Origin: Verrucomicrobiota bacterium
Lineage (GTDB): Bacteria > Verrucomicrobiota > Verrucomicrobiia > Chthoniobacterales > Chthoniobacteraceae
NCBI GenBank assembly: GCA_003402745.1
Contig: QQND01000012.1
Coordinates: 1 to 48,506, forward strand
Direction: 5' to 3'
DNA: 48,506 bases
Within the stretch, counting starts at the first letter, position 1. The number at the start of each line of letters is the position of its first letter. Below, piece by piece: positions 32,862-41,973 of this stretch. The position numbers were made by a program, and so were the translations under genes. The notes under the pieces are model-generated. The model saw only the letters and a program-made list of their open reading frames with translations, was not told the DNA's origin and did not search any database.

Positions 32862-33806
32862 ATGAGCCGCCCAATCACCAGCCCCATATTTTTCTTCCTG
32901 ACTGCCAGCGCCTTTTTTGTGGGCCCTTTGGAAGCCGCGACCGAGAATCACCTCCCCCTTAAACGCCAAGCCCTGCTCGCCAAAAGTAAACGTAAACGCC
33001 CAAGGAAGGTTACCCAAAAGACGAAACCTGTTGCAAAGGAGAGTCCAGGGGGCATCCCAAGAATCCATGCGGCCTCTGCCATCGTCATTGACGCACAGTC
33101 GGGAAAGATTTTGCACAGTGTCAACCCCGATCAGGAACGCGCGGTTGCAAGCACGCAAAAGCTGATGACAGCTCTCCTCGTGGCTGAGGGCGGGGGGTTG
33201 GATAAAACCGTGCGTATCGAGGCGAGCGATACCTGGGCGGAGCCCTCCAAGTTGGATATCAAAGCGGGAGAAGTTTATCGTCGCGGCGACCTCTTGCGAA
33301 TTTTGTTGGTCAAAAGCATGAACGATGTGGCGCGGGCTCTGGCTCGAGACAACGCCGGAAGCGTCGAGGCATTTGCAAAAAAAATGAACACCAAAGCCAG
33401 CCAACTTGGGATGACCAGTTCTCACTTCGTCAATCCAAATGGCCTGCCCGCCGAGGGGCAGCATTCCTCGGCGAGAGACATGGCGAAGGTCGCAGCGGCT
33501 GCCTACAAGATGAAAGCGATTCGAGAAATCATCTGCCTCAAAGAGCTTCAATGGCAGCACCCTAACGGCCAGGTCAGCGAATTCCACAACACGAACCGGG
33601 TTCTCTCGAGTTTGAAAGCCTGCAACGGAATGAAGACTGGATATACTCAGGCGGCGGGATTCTGCCTGGTTTCGAGCGCATCCGCCGGAGGACGAGATGT
33701 GATATCTGTGGTGCTGGGAGACGCCAAAGAGTTCGTTTGGAATGACTCTCACCGTTTGCTGGAATGGGGCCTCGGCTCGGACGCTCAAACAGCACGCATC
33801 CCCTGA
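32862..33806 (+). CDS. D-alanyl-D-alanine carboxypeptidase (PBP5/DacA family)
   Basis: This low-molecular-weight penicillin-binding protein trims the terminal D-Ala from peptidoglycan pentapeptides in the periplasm. The 314-residue product has a signal peptide (to about residue 25), a Lys/Arg-rich stretch (about 34-60) and the peptidase domain with all three motifs: STQK (Ser97, Lys100), SMN (152-154) and KTG (258-260). It lacks the C-terminal beta domain and amphipathic anchor of E. coli DacA, ending soon after the catalytic domain (LLEWGLGSD), so it may be soluble or act as an S11-type enzyme of the DacF/DacB sort. The frame opens with a TTG 27 codons upstream; the ATG at 32862 gives the proper signal peptide. 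bioF starts 14 bases after its stop. Confidence 0.85.
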   Translation: MSRPITSPIFFFLTASAFFVGPLEAATENHLPLKRQALLAKSKRKRPRKVTQKTKPVAKESPGGIPRIHAASAIVIDAQSGKILHSVNPDQERAVASTQKLMTALLVAEGGGLDKTVRIEASDTWAEPSKLDIKAGEVYRRGDLLRILLVKSMNDVARALARDNAGSVEAFAKKMNTKASQLGMTSSHFVNPNGLPAEGQHSSARDMAKVAAAAYKMKAIREIICLKELQWQHPNGQVSEFHNTNRVLSSLKACNGMKTGYTQAAGFCLVSSASAGGRDVISVVLGDAKEFVWNDSHRLLEWGLGSDAQTARIP

Positions 33807-33820
33807 AGGCCCAGCCCACC

Positions 33821-35020
33821 ATGCAGGCGGTACTCGGGGAACAGTTGCTCGCTCTTGAAAGCCAATCGCTGCGGCGGTTTTTACGGGCCCCCATTCCGAG
33901 CCGCCACCCAGATCCCGGCGATCAGAACGCACCGCTGATTAATTTTGGTTCAAACGACTACCTTGGACTGGCTGCGGAACCTTTTATTGCGCAGGCGGCG
34001 ATTGAGGCGACCGGTCGTCATGGCACAGGCGCCGGGGCCTCCCGTTTGGTTTGCGGAAACCAAGCACCGCACGTGGACCTCGAAAACGCCCTTTCTGCGT
34101 GGAAGGGGACGGAGGCGGCACTTGCCTTTTCAAGCGGGTACGCCACAGCTCTGGGAACCATTCCCGCGCTGGTAGGCCCCGAGGACGTCGTGATTTTAGA
34201 CAAGCTCTGCCACGCCTGTATCATTGATGGCGCGAAGCTTTCTGGAGCCGTAATCAGGGTCTTTCCTCACAACAACCTGGACCGCATGGAAAGCCATTTG
34301 CAGTGGGCGCGCAAAAGCCATCCAAAGGCACGCGTACTTGTGGCAACCGAAAGCGTTTTCAGTATGGACGGGGACATTGCACCCCTTGAAGGAATCGTGG
34401 ATTTGAAAGAACGCTATGGAGCGTGGTTGCTGGTGGATGAAGCGCATGCCGCAGGAATTTTAGGTACCACCGGCGGCGGTCTTGTTCAGGCCCTTGGTTT
34501 GGGTAACCGGGTCGAGGTGCAGATGGGAACTCTGAGTAAAGCGCTGGGGTGCTCCGGCGGGTACATCTGCGGCTCACGCACCCTCGTGGACTGGTTAATA
34601 AACAAAGCGCGGAGCCTGATCTTCTCAACCGCGCCTTCCCCTGCCAGTGCCGCCTCAGCAGCCGCCTCCGTCCGATGGATGAGCAGTATCGGGGCCCAGG
34701 ATAGGAGAGCGAAGCTCTTTAAAAACGTGGCTCTCTTCCAAAAAACGTGGCCGAGATTCATCCTGAGCCAAACTCCCATTGTGCCCGTCATTGCGGGCAA
34801 AAATGAAGCAGCTTTGATGCTCAGCGAACGCCTGCTGGCCGCTGCCCTACTTGTTCCGGCGATCCGTTATCCGACCGTCCCGCGCGGGCGGGCCCGGCTA
34901 CGGGTGACGCTCAGCGCGAGCCACGACTCCGATTCCATCGAACGGCTCACGCGGGCCCTGAGGGAAGGGATTGCAACGCTGGAGGGGTCCGTGGAAATGG
35001 CGCAGAAAGAAATCAGCTGA
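33821..35020 (+). CDS. bioF: 8-amino-7-oxononanoate synthase
   Basis: BioF joins pimeloyl-ACP (or -CoA) to L-alanine, the first ring-forming precursor step of biotin synthesis. The 399-residue PLP enzyme of the alpha-oxoamine synthase family has NFGSNDYLGLA (41-51), GTGAGASRLVCGN (68-80), the HACIIDGAKLSGA segment with His131, VDEAHAAG (205-212) and the PLP lysine at Lys240 in GTLSKALGCSGGY. The closest alternative is 2-amino-3-oxobutyrate CoA ligase; the D-x-x-x-HACIIDG and LSGA pattern favours BioF. No other biotin genes lie in the window. It shares a transcript with the carboxypeptidase gene, 14 bases upstream, and converges with hppA. Confidence 0.8.
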   Translation: MQAVLGEQLLALESQSLRRFLRAPIPSRHPDPGDQNAPLINFGSNDYLGLAAEPFIAQAAIEATGRHGTGAGASRLVCGNQAPHVDLENALSAWKGTEAALAFSSGYATALGTIPALVGPEDVVILDKLCHACIIDGAKLSGAVIRVFPHNNLDRMESHLQWARKSHPKARVLVATESVFSMDGDIAPLEGIVDLKERYGAWLLVDEAHAAGILGTTGGGLVQALGLGNRVEVQMGTLSKALGCSGGYICGSRTLVDWLINKARSLIFSTAPSPASAASAAASVRWMSSIGAQDRRAKLFKNVALFQKTWPRFILSQTPIVPVIAGKNEAALMLSERLLAAALLVPAIRYPTVPRGRARLRVTLSASHDSDSIERLTRALREGIATLEGSVEMAQKEIS

Positions 35021-35045
35021 GATTACGCAAACCGAACCAAAGTTT

Positions 35046-37139
35046 TTAGAAAAAGATCGGAATTACTAAGATGGCGACGATATTCGCGACCTTGATCATC
35101 GGATTGATCGCTGGGCCTGAAGTGTCCTTGTAAGGATCTCCAACGGTGTCACCCGTGACGGCGGCAGCGTGAGCGGGAGAATGTTTTCCCCCATGATTCC
35201 CCTCCTCGATATATTTTTTGGCATTGTCCCAAGCGCCGCCGCTGGAGGTCATTGAAAGACCAATGAACAGCCCCGTGACAATCGTGCCAACGAGCAGGCC
35301 ACCAAGCACCGTTTTGCCCAGTGCTGGAGTAGCGGCCACCACCACCACAAAAAGAATCGGCAAAAGCGCGGGGACGATCATTTCTCGAAGAGCCGCCTTG
35401 GTGACGATGTCCACACACTTTCCATACTCCGGAACTTCAACTCCCAAAAGAATCCCGGGACGCGCCTTGAGTTGGCGACGGACTTCCTCCACGACGGCGC
35501 CGGCCGCCCGCCCCACTGCATCCATGCTGAATGCGGAAAACAAAAACGGAAGAAGGCCGCCGAGGAAGAGACCGATGATGACCTTCGGGTCGTTTAGTGA
35601 AAAATCCAAGGCGCCTGCAACCAACCGTCCTGCGCCCTCAAGATGCGCTCTTAATTCTTCAACGTACGTTCCGAAAAGAACCACTGCCGCCAAACCAGCG
35701 GAGGCGATGGCATACCCTTTGGTCACGGCCTTCATCGTATTGCCTACCGCATCGAGTTCGTCAGTAATTTTGCGCACTTCAGAGGGTAGGCCGCTCATGA
35801 CGGCGATCCCTCCAGCATTATCTGTAATGGGACCGAAGGCATCGAGTGAGATAACGATCCCCGCCATGGAAAGCATCGCCATGACGGCCACGGCGATCCC
35901 ATAAAGTCCGGCGAGTTCGTAGGAGCCTAGAATGGCACCGCCGATACAAAAAACGGGAAGTGCGGTAGCATGCTGGCCGAGGGCGAGCCCTGCAATGATG
36001 TTTGTGGCGTGGCCCGTTTCGGAAGCGCGGGCAATGTTGCGCACCGGCGAATAGTGGGTAGACGTGTAGTAATTCGTGATTGCGACGACCAAGCCGGTCA
36101 TCACCAAACCGATGAGGGACGCTCCATAAATCCGAGTTGGGCCGACGAGCGTCTCTCCCATCTTCATTCCCTCGCTAAACAGGGATTGAGTGACGGGGTA
36201 CAGAACAAGAGCAGAGACTCCGCCTGAGACGCCAACACTGCCCATCAGCGCCGCAGACGGAGACATCCGCGAAACGTTTACAAAGATGATCCCCAAAATC
36301 GCGCCAAGAATGGAAATGCCACCGAGAACAAAAGGGAACAAGATGGCGTTGGGGAAACTCTTCAGCGTTAGTCCGGCAATCAGCACGGCGCCGATCAAGC
36401 TGACTGCGTAGGTTTCAAAAACATCCGCTGCCATCCCTGCGCAATCGCCGACATTGTCTCCCACATTGTCCGCGATGGTGGCAGGATTACGGGGGTCGTC
36501 TTCATCAAGATTACTTTCGATTTTACCCACGAGATCAGCGCCAACGTCGGCGGCCTTTGTGTAAATTCCGCCGCCCAACCTAGCAAAAACGCTGATTAAA
36601 CTGGATCCGAGAGCCACCCCTACGAGGCTGCGCAATGCCACTTCATTGCCAAGCATTCCGGCCACAGCCTGATAGAAAAGTGCGGTGGAAAGAAGCGCCA
36701 ATCCCACCACGAGCAGACCGGTGACCGCGCCTCCGTTGAAGGCCGCAACGAGGGCCGGGTGCCGACCGGACATCGCGCCTTGTGCCGTGCGAACATTCGC
36801 AAGGACCGCCACACGCATTCCAATAAAACCAGCCGCTAGAGAACAAACTGCACCGAGCAGAAATCCAAGCGCCAAAGGCACTCCCAGCTTCCACAGGAGC
36901 AGCGCGAACAGGAGGGCGGCGATTGAGCCAATAGAAACCAGCTGGCGGTTCAAATACGCTTTTGCACCCTCCTCGATCGCTGCTGCGATCTCACGCATCC
37001 GTTCATTTTCAATACGAACCTTCAGGATCGAACGAATCAATCCGATGGCGACAATGAGGCCGACAATCGCACAAGCGATCACGACAGACATACCCGAGGT
37101 TTCAAGAAACGTGGCAGCAATGGGGGGGATCAGAGGCAT
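35046..37139 (-). CDS. hppA: Membrane proton-pumping pyrophosphatase, K+-independent type
   Basis: HppA couples hydrolysis of pyrophosphate to proton export across the membrane, using about 16 helices. The 697-residue product carries the catalytic loops [14 protein letters not shown] (195-208, with the DVGADLVGK motif), [16 protein letters not shown] (224-239) and, near the C-terminus, [15 protein letters not shown] and [18 protein letters not shown]. In the loop deciding potassium dependence the sequence is [10 protein letters not shown] with Lys470; K+-dependent enzymes have Ala there, so it should be K+-independent. The frame opens 17 codons upstream; 37139 fits the family start. It is preceded by the argF terminator, so it likely has its own promoter; none could be picked out clearly. 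Confidence 0.93.
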   Translation of the reverse strand: MPLIPPIAATFLETSGMSVVIACAIVGLIVAIGLIRSILKVRIENERMREIAAAIEEGAKAYLNRQLVSIGSIAALLFALLLWKLGVPLALGFLLGAVCSLAAGFIGMRVAVLANVRTAQGAMSGRHPALVAAFNGGAVTGLLVVGLALLSTALFYQAVAGMLGNEVALRSLVGVALGSSLISVFARLGGGIYTKAADVGADLVGKIESNLDEDDPRNPATIADNVGDNVGDCAGMAADVFETYAVSLIGAVLIAGLTLKSFPNAILFPFVLGGISILGAILGIIFVNVSRMSPSAALMGSVGVSGGVSALVLYPVTQSLFSEGMKMGETLVGPTRIYGASLIGLVMTGLVVAITNYYTSTHYSPVRNIARASETGHATNIIAGLALGQHATALPVFCIGGAILGSYELAGLYGIAVAVMAMLSMAGIVISLDAFGPITDNAGGIAVMSGLPSEVRKITDELDAVGNTMKAVTKGYAIASAGLAAVVLFGTYVEELRAHLEGAGRLVAGALDFSLNDPKVIIGLFLGGLLPFLFSAFSMDAVGRAAGAVVEEVRRQLKARPGILLGVEVPEYGKCVDIVTKAALREMIVPALLPILFVVVVAATPALGKTVLGGLLVGTIVTGLFIGLSMTSSGGAWDNAKKYIEEGNHGGKHSPAHAAAVTGDTVGDPYKDTSGPAINPMIKVANIVAILVIPIFF

Positions 37140-37233
37140 AGTCAATAGGAGGAAGGGGAACCAAGCGTCGGAGCGTGCCCAGCAGGGCATCTATCCGCAA
37201 GCCGACAATACAAACAAAATATTGGGGGAAGAG

Positions 37234-37288
37234 AAAAAACAAGGCCCCTGCTTGGCGCTTTTCCAAAACGCTTGCAGGTTCCTCCTTG
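37234..37288 (-). terminator. Intrinsic terminator of argF
   Basis: On the minus strand an outer stem (caagg with ccttg) and an inner stem (cctgc with gcagg, then gcg with cgc and tttt with aaaa) form a two-part hairpin directly followed by six Ts. It begins two bases after the argF stop. It is the clearest rho-independent terminator in the window. Confidence 0.85.
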
Positions 37289-37290
37289 GG

Positions 37291-38199
37291 CTAGGATCTA
37301 CGCGCGATCAGTTGAAGAATTGCCTTCTGAGCATGCAGACGGTTTTCGGCTTGGTCAAAAAGCGTGGATGCATGAGCCTCAAACGTTTCAGCCGTTATTT
37401 CCTTGCCTCGGTAGGCAGGCAGACAGTGCATCACAATCGCACCGGGCGCTGCGACTTGCAGGAGTGTGTCATTGATTTGGTAGTGCGCCATTGCTCTGAG
37501 CCGTTCAGCCGCCTCTTCTTCCTTACCCATACTCACCCACACATCCGTGTAGAGGACGTCTGCGCCTCGCACCGCCTCGAGTGGATCCGAGCTTACCACG
37601 ATTCTTCCCGATTGTCTGGCGCGCTCTAGGAGCTGTGCGTCGGGTTGATACCCCTGAGGCGCGGCGATTCGAAGTTCAAAATCAAGCCGCGCGGCCGCCC
37701 AAATCCAGGACCGGGCCACATTGCAAGCACCGTCCCCAATGAAGCAGACGATTCGTCCCTCGACGCCACCGAGTTTTTCGCGAATGGTCTGAAGATCCGC
37801 CAAAATCTGACAGGGATGCTCATCATCCGTAAGCGCGTTGACGGTCGGAATCTGCGAGTATTCAGAAAAAATCTCCACGTCTGATTGCAAGAAAGTACGA
37901 ATGACCGCGCCATCAAGCATCCGACCCATGACTCGCGCTGTATCCTTAATCGGTTCCCCGCGTCCGAGTTGAATATCGGCCGAAGAAAGGAACATCACGC
38001 TTCCACCGAGCTCGCGGATTCCTACTTCGAATGAAACCCGTGTGCGGGTCGAAGACTTGCTGAAAATGAGCGCCCAGCACTGGCCGGCGAGAGGCAACTT
38101 CTCGTGCCGACCGCGCGTTGCCTTCATGGTTTCAGCGAGTTCAAGAATGCTATAAATCGCGTCCCTGGTAAGGGACTCCATCGAAAGAAGATGTTTCAT
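37291..38199 (-). CDS. argF: Ornithine carbamoyltransferase
   Basis: ArgF converts ornithine and carbamoyl phosphate to citrulline in arginine synthesis. The 302-residue protein has the carbamoyl-phosphate site SSTRTR (49-54), HPCQ (128-131), the ornithine loop D-V-W-V-SMG (219-225) and the catalytic HCLPA (258-262). The following residue is Tyr (HCLPAYRGKE) where many family members have His; this variant is not unusual in some phyla. It is 38 bases after argD, so both should form one transcript that ends at the intrinsic terminator right behind it. No Shine-Dalgarno sequence is seen. Confidence 0.95.
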   Translation of the reverse strand: MKHLLSMESLTRDAIYSILELAETMKATRGRHEKLPLAGQCWALIFSKSSTRTRVSFEVGIRELGGSVMFLSSADIQLGRGEPIKDTARVMGRMLDGAVIRTFLQSDVEIFSEYSQIPTVNALTDDEHPCQILADLQTIREKLGGVEGRIVCFIGDGACNVARSWIWAAARLDFELRIAAPQGYQPDAQLLERARQSGRIVVSSDPLEAVRGADVLYTDVWVSMGKEEEAAERLRAMAHYQINDTLLQVAAPGAIVMHCLPAYRGKEITAETFEAHASTLFDQAENRLHAQKAILQLIARRS

Positions 38200-38237
38200 A
38201 ACAGAAAAGGGCGTTCAGAAATGACGCGTGGCACCGG

Positions 38238-39572
38238 TTAATGACAGGGCAGGGATGCCAGCACGGAGGAAAGAATACGCACGGCCTCCTCAACTTCGGT
38301 TGTTTGGACGTTCAAAGGAGGCAGCCAGCGCAGGATGTGAGTTCCAGAGGGAATCGTCAAAAGCCCGGCCTCGTGAAGACGTTCCACCATGTAAATCGAA
38401 GGGGCTTTGCCCGCGGGCAATGCACAGCGCGAGCCGAAGTCTGCAGCAAGCTCGATTCCAAGCATCAGTCCGACTCCCCGCACTTCACGGATCCACGGGG
38501 ACTGCAGCGCTCGCAGGGCCTCCACGGCATGACGACCTTGATTGCGGGCGTTCTCTAACAGGCGCTCGTCCTCGATAATCGACAAGACCTCAAGCGCTCC
38601 CGCACAGATGAGGGGTGTGCCTCCAAAAGTCGTGCCATGTGAACCAGGCCCGAGCAAATCACAGAGCGGCTTAACTTCGCCACTCCGCATTTGAACCGGT
38701 CGTGAACTCACCCAGATGGCTCCAAGAGGAAAACCTCCGGCTATTCCTTTGGCCCAGGAAACGGCATCGGGCTTAACATCCGGGGCCAATGTGTCCCAAC
38801 CGTTCCAATCGCCAGTACGCCCGAGCCCGCATTGCACTTCGTCAAAAAGAAGGAGAGTAGAACGTCTATCGCACAAGGCGCGTGCTGTGCGGAGGTACTC
38901 TGCGCTCACCGGATAAATTCCGCCCTCGCCTTGGACAGGTTCGAGCATCACGGCGACCGTCCCCGGCGCATCCACGGCATCGTTGAGCGAATCGCAGTCG
39001 TTGAATGGAATGTGTGTGAAGCCCTCCACCATCGGCTCAAAGCCTTTCTTCACCTTGTCTTGGCCCGTTGCAGCAATCCCGCCAAGCGTCCTGCCGTGGA
39101 AGGAACCGTTCATCGTGATGATCCCCCGGCGCAAAGGCGCGTCGGGATTGGCAGTGCCTCCGGTAGCGGTGCCGCCGGATGTCCGAGCGAAGCCATTGGC
39201 CTCGTTCCCAAACTTGCGGGAAAGTTTATAGAGCGCCTCGTTCGCTTCGGCTCCGGAATTGCAAAAAAAGATCTTCCCGGGAGCTCCGACGATGTCCACC
39301 AACCGCTTGGCGAGTTCTCCCTGAGGCCTCGTATAGTATAGGTTGGAAGTATGAACGAGTTCCCCCAACTGCTGGCGCATCCGCTCCACCACGCGCGGGT
39401 GACAATGGCCCAGAGAGCTCACCGCGATGCCTGCGCCAAAATCGAGATACTCGCGTCCGTCCTCGTCCCAGACGCGGCAACCGCTTCCCCGTGCAAGACG
39501 CACGGCGAAACGACCGTAGGTCGGAATGACGTACTGATCGAAGAGCTCGAGAGTGGATGGGCTGAGACTCAT
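38238..39572 (-). CDS. argD: Acetylornithine aminotransferase
   Basis: ArgD transfers the amino group to N-acetylglutamate semialdehyde to give N-acetylornithine; it is a class III PLP aminotransferase. The 444-residue product has YLDFGAGIAVSSLGHCHP, FFCNSGAEANEALYKLSRK, SFHGRTLGGIAATGQ, LEPVQGEGGIYP, LLLFDEVQCGLGRTG and the PLP lysine in AVSWAKGIAGGFPLGA. It is about 40 residues longer than usual, partly because of a Gly/Thr-rich insertion (TSGGTATGGTANPDAP) between KFGNEANGF and RRGIITMNGSFHGRT, plus a second one (EVKPLCDLLGPGSHG) before TTFGGTPL. argF follows 38 bases later. Confidence 0.93.
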   Translation of the reverse strand: MSLSPSTLELFDQYVIPTYGRFAVRLARGSGCRVWDEDGREYLDFGAGIAVSSLGHCHPRVVERMRQQLGELVHTSNLYYTRPQGELAKRLVDIVGAPGKIFFCNSGAEANEALYKLSRKFGNEANGFARTSGGTATGGTANPDAPLRRGIITMNGSFHGRTLGGIAATGQDKVKKGFEPMVEGFTHIPFNDCDSLNDAVDAPGTVAVMLEPVQGEGGIYPVSAEYLRTARALCDRRSTLLLFDEVQCGLGRTGDWNGWDTLAPDVKPDAVSWAKGIAGGFPLGAIWVSSRPVQMRSGEVKPLCDLLGPGSHGTTFGGTPLICAGALEVLSIIEDERLLENARNQGRHAVEALRALQSPWIREVRGVGLMLGIELAADFGSRCALPAGKAPSIYMVERLHEAGLLTIPSGTHILRWLPPLNVQTTEVEEAVRILSSVLASLPCH

Positions 39573-39692
39573 AGGAAAACGGGCGAATGTAGCGATTGGC
39601 GGCGGTTTGGAAAGAAAAAGGACTGCCTGAATTCAGCAACGCACCTCCAACGGTCGAGGGAGCCCCGACTCAAGGCGCCACCCGTCCCAAGA

Positions 39693-41918
39693 TCAAGCCC
39701 TTGGCAAAAGGGGTGGCGCAGCCACTGGCATCGACTCGGGCAGACTTGGAGCGGCCTTGTTCAAAAGCGCCGGCGAGCGCAGATACCGGACGGCTTCCTC
39801 CCTTGTGATAACGCCTTCGTGGAGGAGATGCTCTACGGCCCGATCCAGCGTTTGCATGCCCTCTCGCACAGCGATCTCCATCGCACCTAGCAATTGGTGT
39901 GTTTTGCCTTCACGCACCATCGTGCGCACCGCATTGCTGGCAAGAAGCACCTCAAAAGCCGCGACCCTGCCCTGTCCGTCGCTTTTGCGTAGCAGCCTCT
40001 GCGAAACAACGCCTAGAAGAGCACTGGCGATTTGCCCCCGGACCTGCTCCTGCTGGTGTGAAGGGAAGACGTCAATGATGCGGTCTATGGCTTGAGGGGC
40101 ATCGTTTGTATGGAGAGTGGCAAACACAAGATGCCCGGTTTCCGCTGCCGTCAGCGCCGCCTGAATGGTTTCCAGGTCTCTCATCTCACCCACAAGAATC
40201 ACATCGGGATCCTGCCGGAGAACGTATTTCAGAGCAGCGGCAAAACTTTTGGTGTCCGGACCGACTTCTCGCTGCTCGATCGTCGCGAGACGGTTGTGAT
40301 GCACGAATTCAACGGGATCTTCCACGGTAATAATCCGGCAACTGCGGTGCTGATTAATCAGATCCACAAGAGTCGCAAGGGTGGTGCTTTTACCGCTGCC
40401 TGTGGGGCCAGTCACCAAAACCAAGCCTTGTCGGGCCTCCGCAAAATTGGTGACTGCAGCAGGAAGTCCAAGGCTTTCTATTGGCGGAACCGTTCCGGGG
40501 ATCATCCGCATGGCAACAGCCATGGTGCTCCTCTGGAAATGAGCGTTCACACGAAACCGCGTTCCGCTCGAAAGTGAAATCGCAAAATCCAACTCCTTCT
40601 CCAGCTCAAACTCTTCGCGCTGTGAATGGCTAAGCATGCTGAAAAGCAGCCGTCGCACTTCATTCGGGGTGAGCGTTTCAGTCACCAAGGGACGCAATTC
40701 TCCATGAATTCGAAATACCGGTGGCGCGCCAGCCGCCAAGTGGATATCACTCGCTCCATGGCGTGCTGCTGAATGCAACAAAGAGCGCATGTCCAGTCCC
40801 CCGGGAAACACCGGCGCTTCGAACTCGTTGAGCGCCACAAATCCCCCCCGTTGGACACCGCTTGCGTTCATCCGAAACTCCTCAGGATTAGGCGCATACG
40901 CAGCGCCCGCTTCTATCGTGATTCGTTGGCTGTTGAACAGTTCAAGAAGAGCCTTGTTGAAAGTACGCATTCCCGGACCTTGAATCATCAGTTCCGGAAT
41001 TTCATCAATTTGCCCCTCCCGGAGTAACTTACGGACCGCAGCGGAAGCTGTCAGCACCTCCACGGCAACCACCCTGCCCGCCCCATCGGCGCGAGGAACC
41101 AAGCGCTGCGCCACGATCCCCTCCAAACAGAAAGCCAGATCAAAGCGCACCTGCTGGCGCTGGTGTTCTGGGAAAAAGCTCATAACCCGCTGCAATGTCT
41201 GCACCGCGTCCATCGTGTGGAGACTGGCGATGACCAAGTGCCCCGTCATGGCGGCAGAAAGAGCCACCTGCGCCGTTTCGGCGTCACGCATTTCGCCAAT
41301 GACGATGACATCGGGACTCTCCCTCAACACGTGCCTTAATGCCGAAGCAAAGTCTCGCGTGTCGCTTCCCACCTCGCGCTGAGTCACCAGGGAGCGGAGA
41401 TTTTCGTGGATGTACTCCACGGGATCTTCGATGGTGACGATGTGCTTTGCTTCGTTTACGTTAATATGATGGACGAATGCGGCCAAGGTGGTTGATTTCC
41501 CAGACCCCGTTGCTCCTGTGACTAAAAGCAATCCCCTTGGACAGGCCGCTAAACTCACCAGTTCAGACGGCAAACCCAGGGCGGCGAACTGCATTTGGCC
41601 TGTGGGAATGCTGCGTGCCACGATACCCAAAACGCCGCGCTGCAAATGGGCATTGAGCCGAAAGCGTTTCCCGCAGGAAAGACTGAGACCGAAATCAATA
41701 TCGCCGTCTCTTTGAAACGCCTCCAGTTGAACAGGTCTCAGCACCTGCTCTAAAACAGCCTGAAGCAAACCGTGTTCCACGGCGGCTTGTTCCAACTGCA
41801 CCAAGAAACCATTGACCCGCTGCCGCGGCGGACCTCCTACACTCAGAAAAAGATCCGACGCGCAGGAAGCCTCCATCTGCAGCAAAAGCTTTTCAAATTC
41901 GGCGAAATAATCAGCCAT
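39693..41918 (-). CDS. Tandem PilU-PilT fusion: type IV pilus retraction ATPase
   Basis: The 741-residue protein consists of two complete pilus-motor ATPases. Residues about 1-345 hold one copy (Walker A GATGSGKS at 135-142, Asp box TIEDPVEY near 162, Walker B IVIGEMRD near 205, His box GHLVIASLHT near 226) and resemble PilU, notably in MSFFPEHQRQQVRFDLAF and GIVAQRLVPRADG. Residues about 372-718 hold the second copy (Walker A GPTGSGKS at 504-511, TVEDPVEF near 531, ILVGEMRD near 574, GHLVFATLHT near 595) and resemble PilT. All catalytic motifs look intact in both. PilT and PilU normally work together to retract pili. The frame opens with a TTG 12 codons upstream; ATG 41918 is preferred. It lies 55 bases after the PQQ-propeller gene, with no pilin genes near. 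Confidence 0.93.
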   Translation of the reverse strand: MADYFAEFEKLLLQMEASCASDLFLSVGGPPRQRVNGFLVQLEQAAVEHGLLQAVLEQVLRPVQLEAFQRDGDIDFGLSLSCGKRFRLNAHLQRGVLGIVARSIPTGQMQFAALGLPSELVSLAACPRGLLLVTGATGSGKSTTLAAFVHHINVNEAKHIVTIEDPVEYIHENLRSLVTQREVGSDTRDFASALRHVLRESPDVIVIGEMRDAETAQVALSAAMTGHLVIASLHTMDAVQTLQRVMSFFPEHQRQQVRFDLAFCLEGIVAQRLVPRADGAGRVVAVEVLTASAAVRKLLREGQIDEIPELMIQGPGMRTFNKALLELFNSQRITIEAGAAYAPNPEEFRMNASGVQRGGFVALNEFEAPVFPGGLDMRSLLHSAARHGASDIHLAAGAPPVFRIHGELRPLVTETLTPNEVRRLLFSMLSHSQREEFELEKELDFAISLSSGTRFRVNAHFQRSTMAVAMRMIPGTVPPIESLGLPAAVTNFAEARQGLVLVTGPTGSGKSTTLATLVDLINQHRSCRIITVEDPVEFVHHNRLATIEQREVGPDTKSFAAALKYVLRQDPDVILVGEMRDLETIQAALTAAETGHLVFATLHTNDAPQAIDRIIDVFPSHQQEQVRGQIASALLGVVSQRLLRKSDGQGRVAAFEVLLASNAVRTMVREGKTHQLLGAMEIAVREGMQTLDRAVEHLLHEGVITREEAVRYLRSPALLNKAAPSLPESMPVAAPPLLPRA

Positions 41919-41973
41919 GCCAAGTGGGTTGGAAAAGTTCGCTGAGTCGTTCAAGCGCGGGCCATCGCCCTGC

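Noticed and set aside
32823-33932. Minus-strand frame of 369 codons opposite the carboxypeptidase gene
   Set aside because: It is the shadow of a gene with clear STQK, SMN and KTG motifs; its translation shows no motif.
39620-39660. Palindrome ctgaattcag between argD and the pilus ATPase gene as a terminator
   Set aside because: The stem is short and A/T-rich and the T-rich stretch is several bases away, so it is not convincing.
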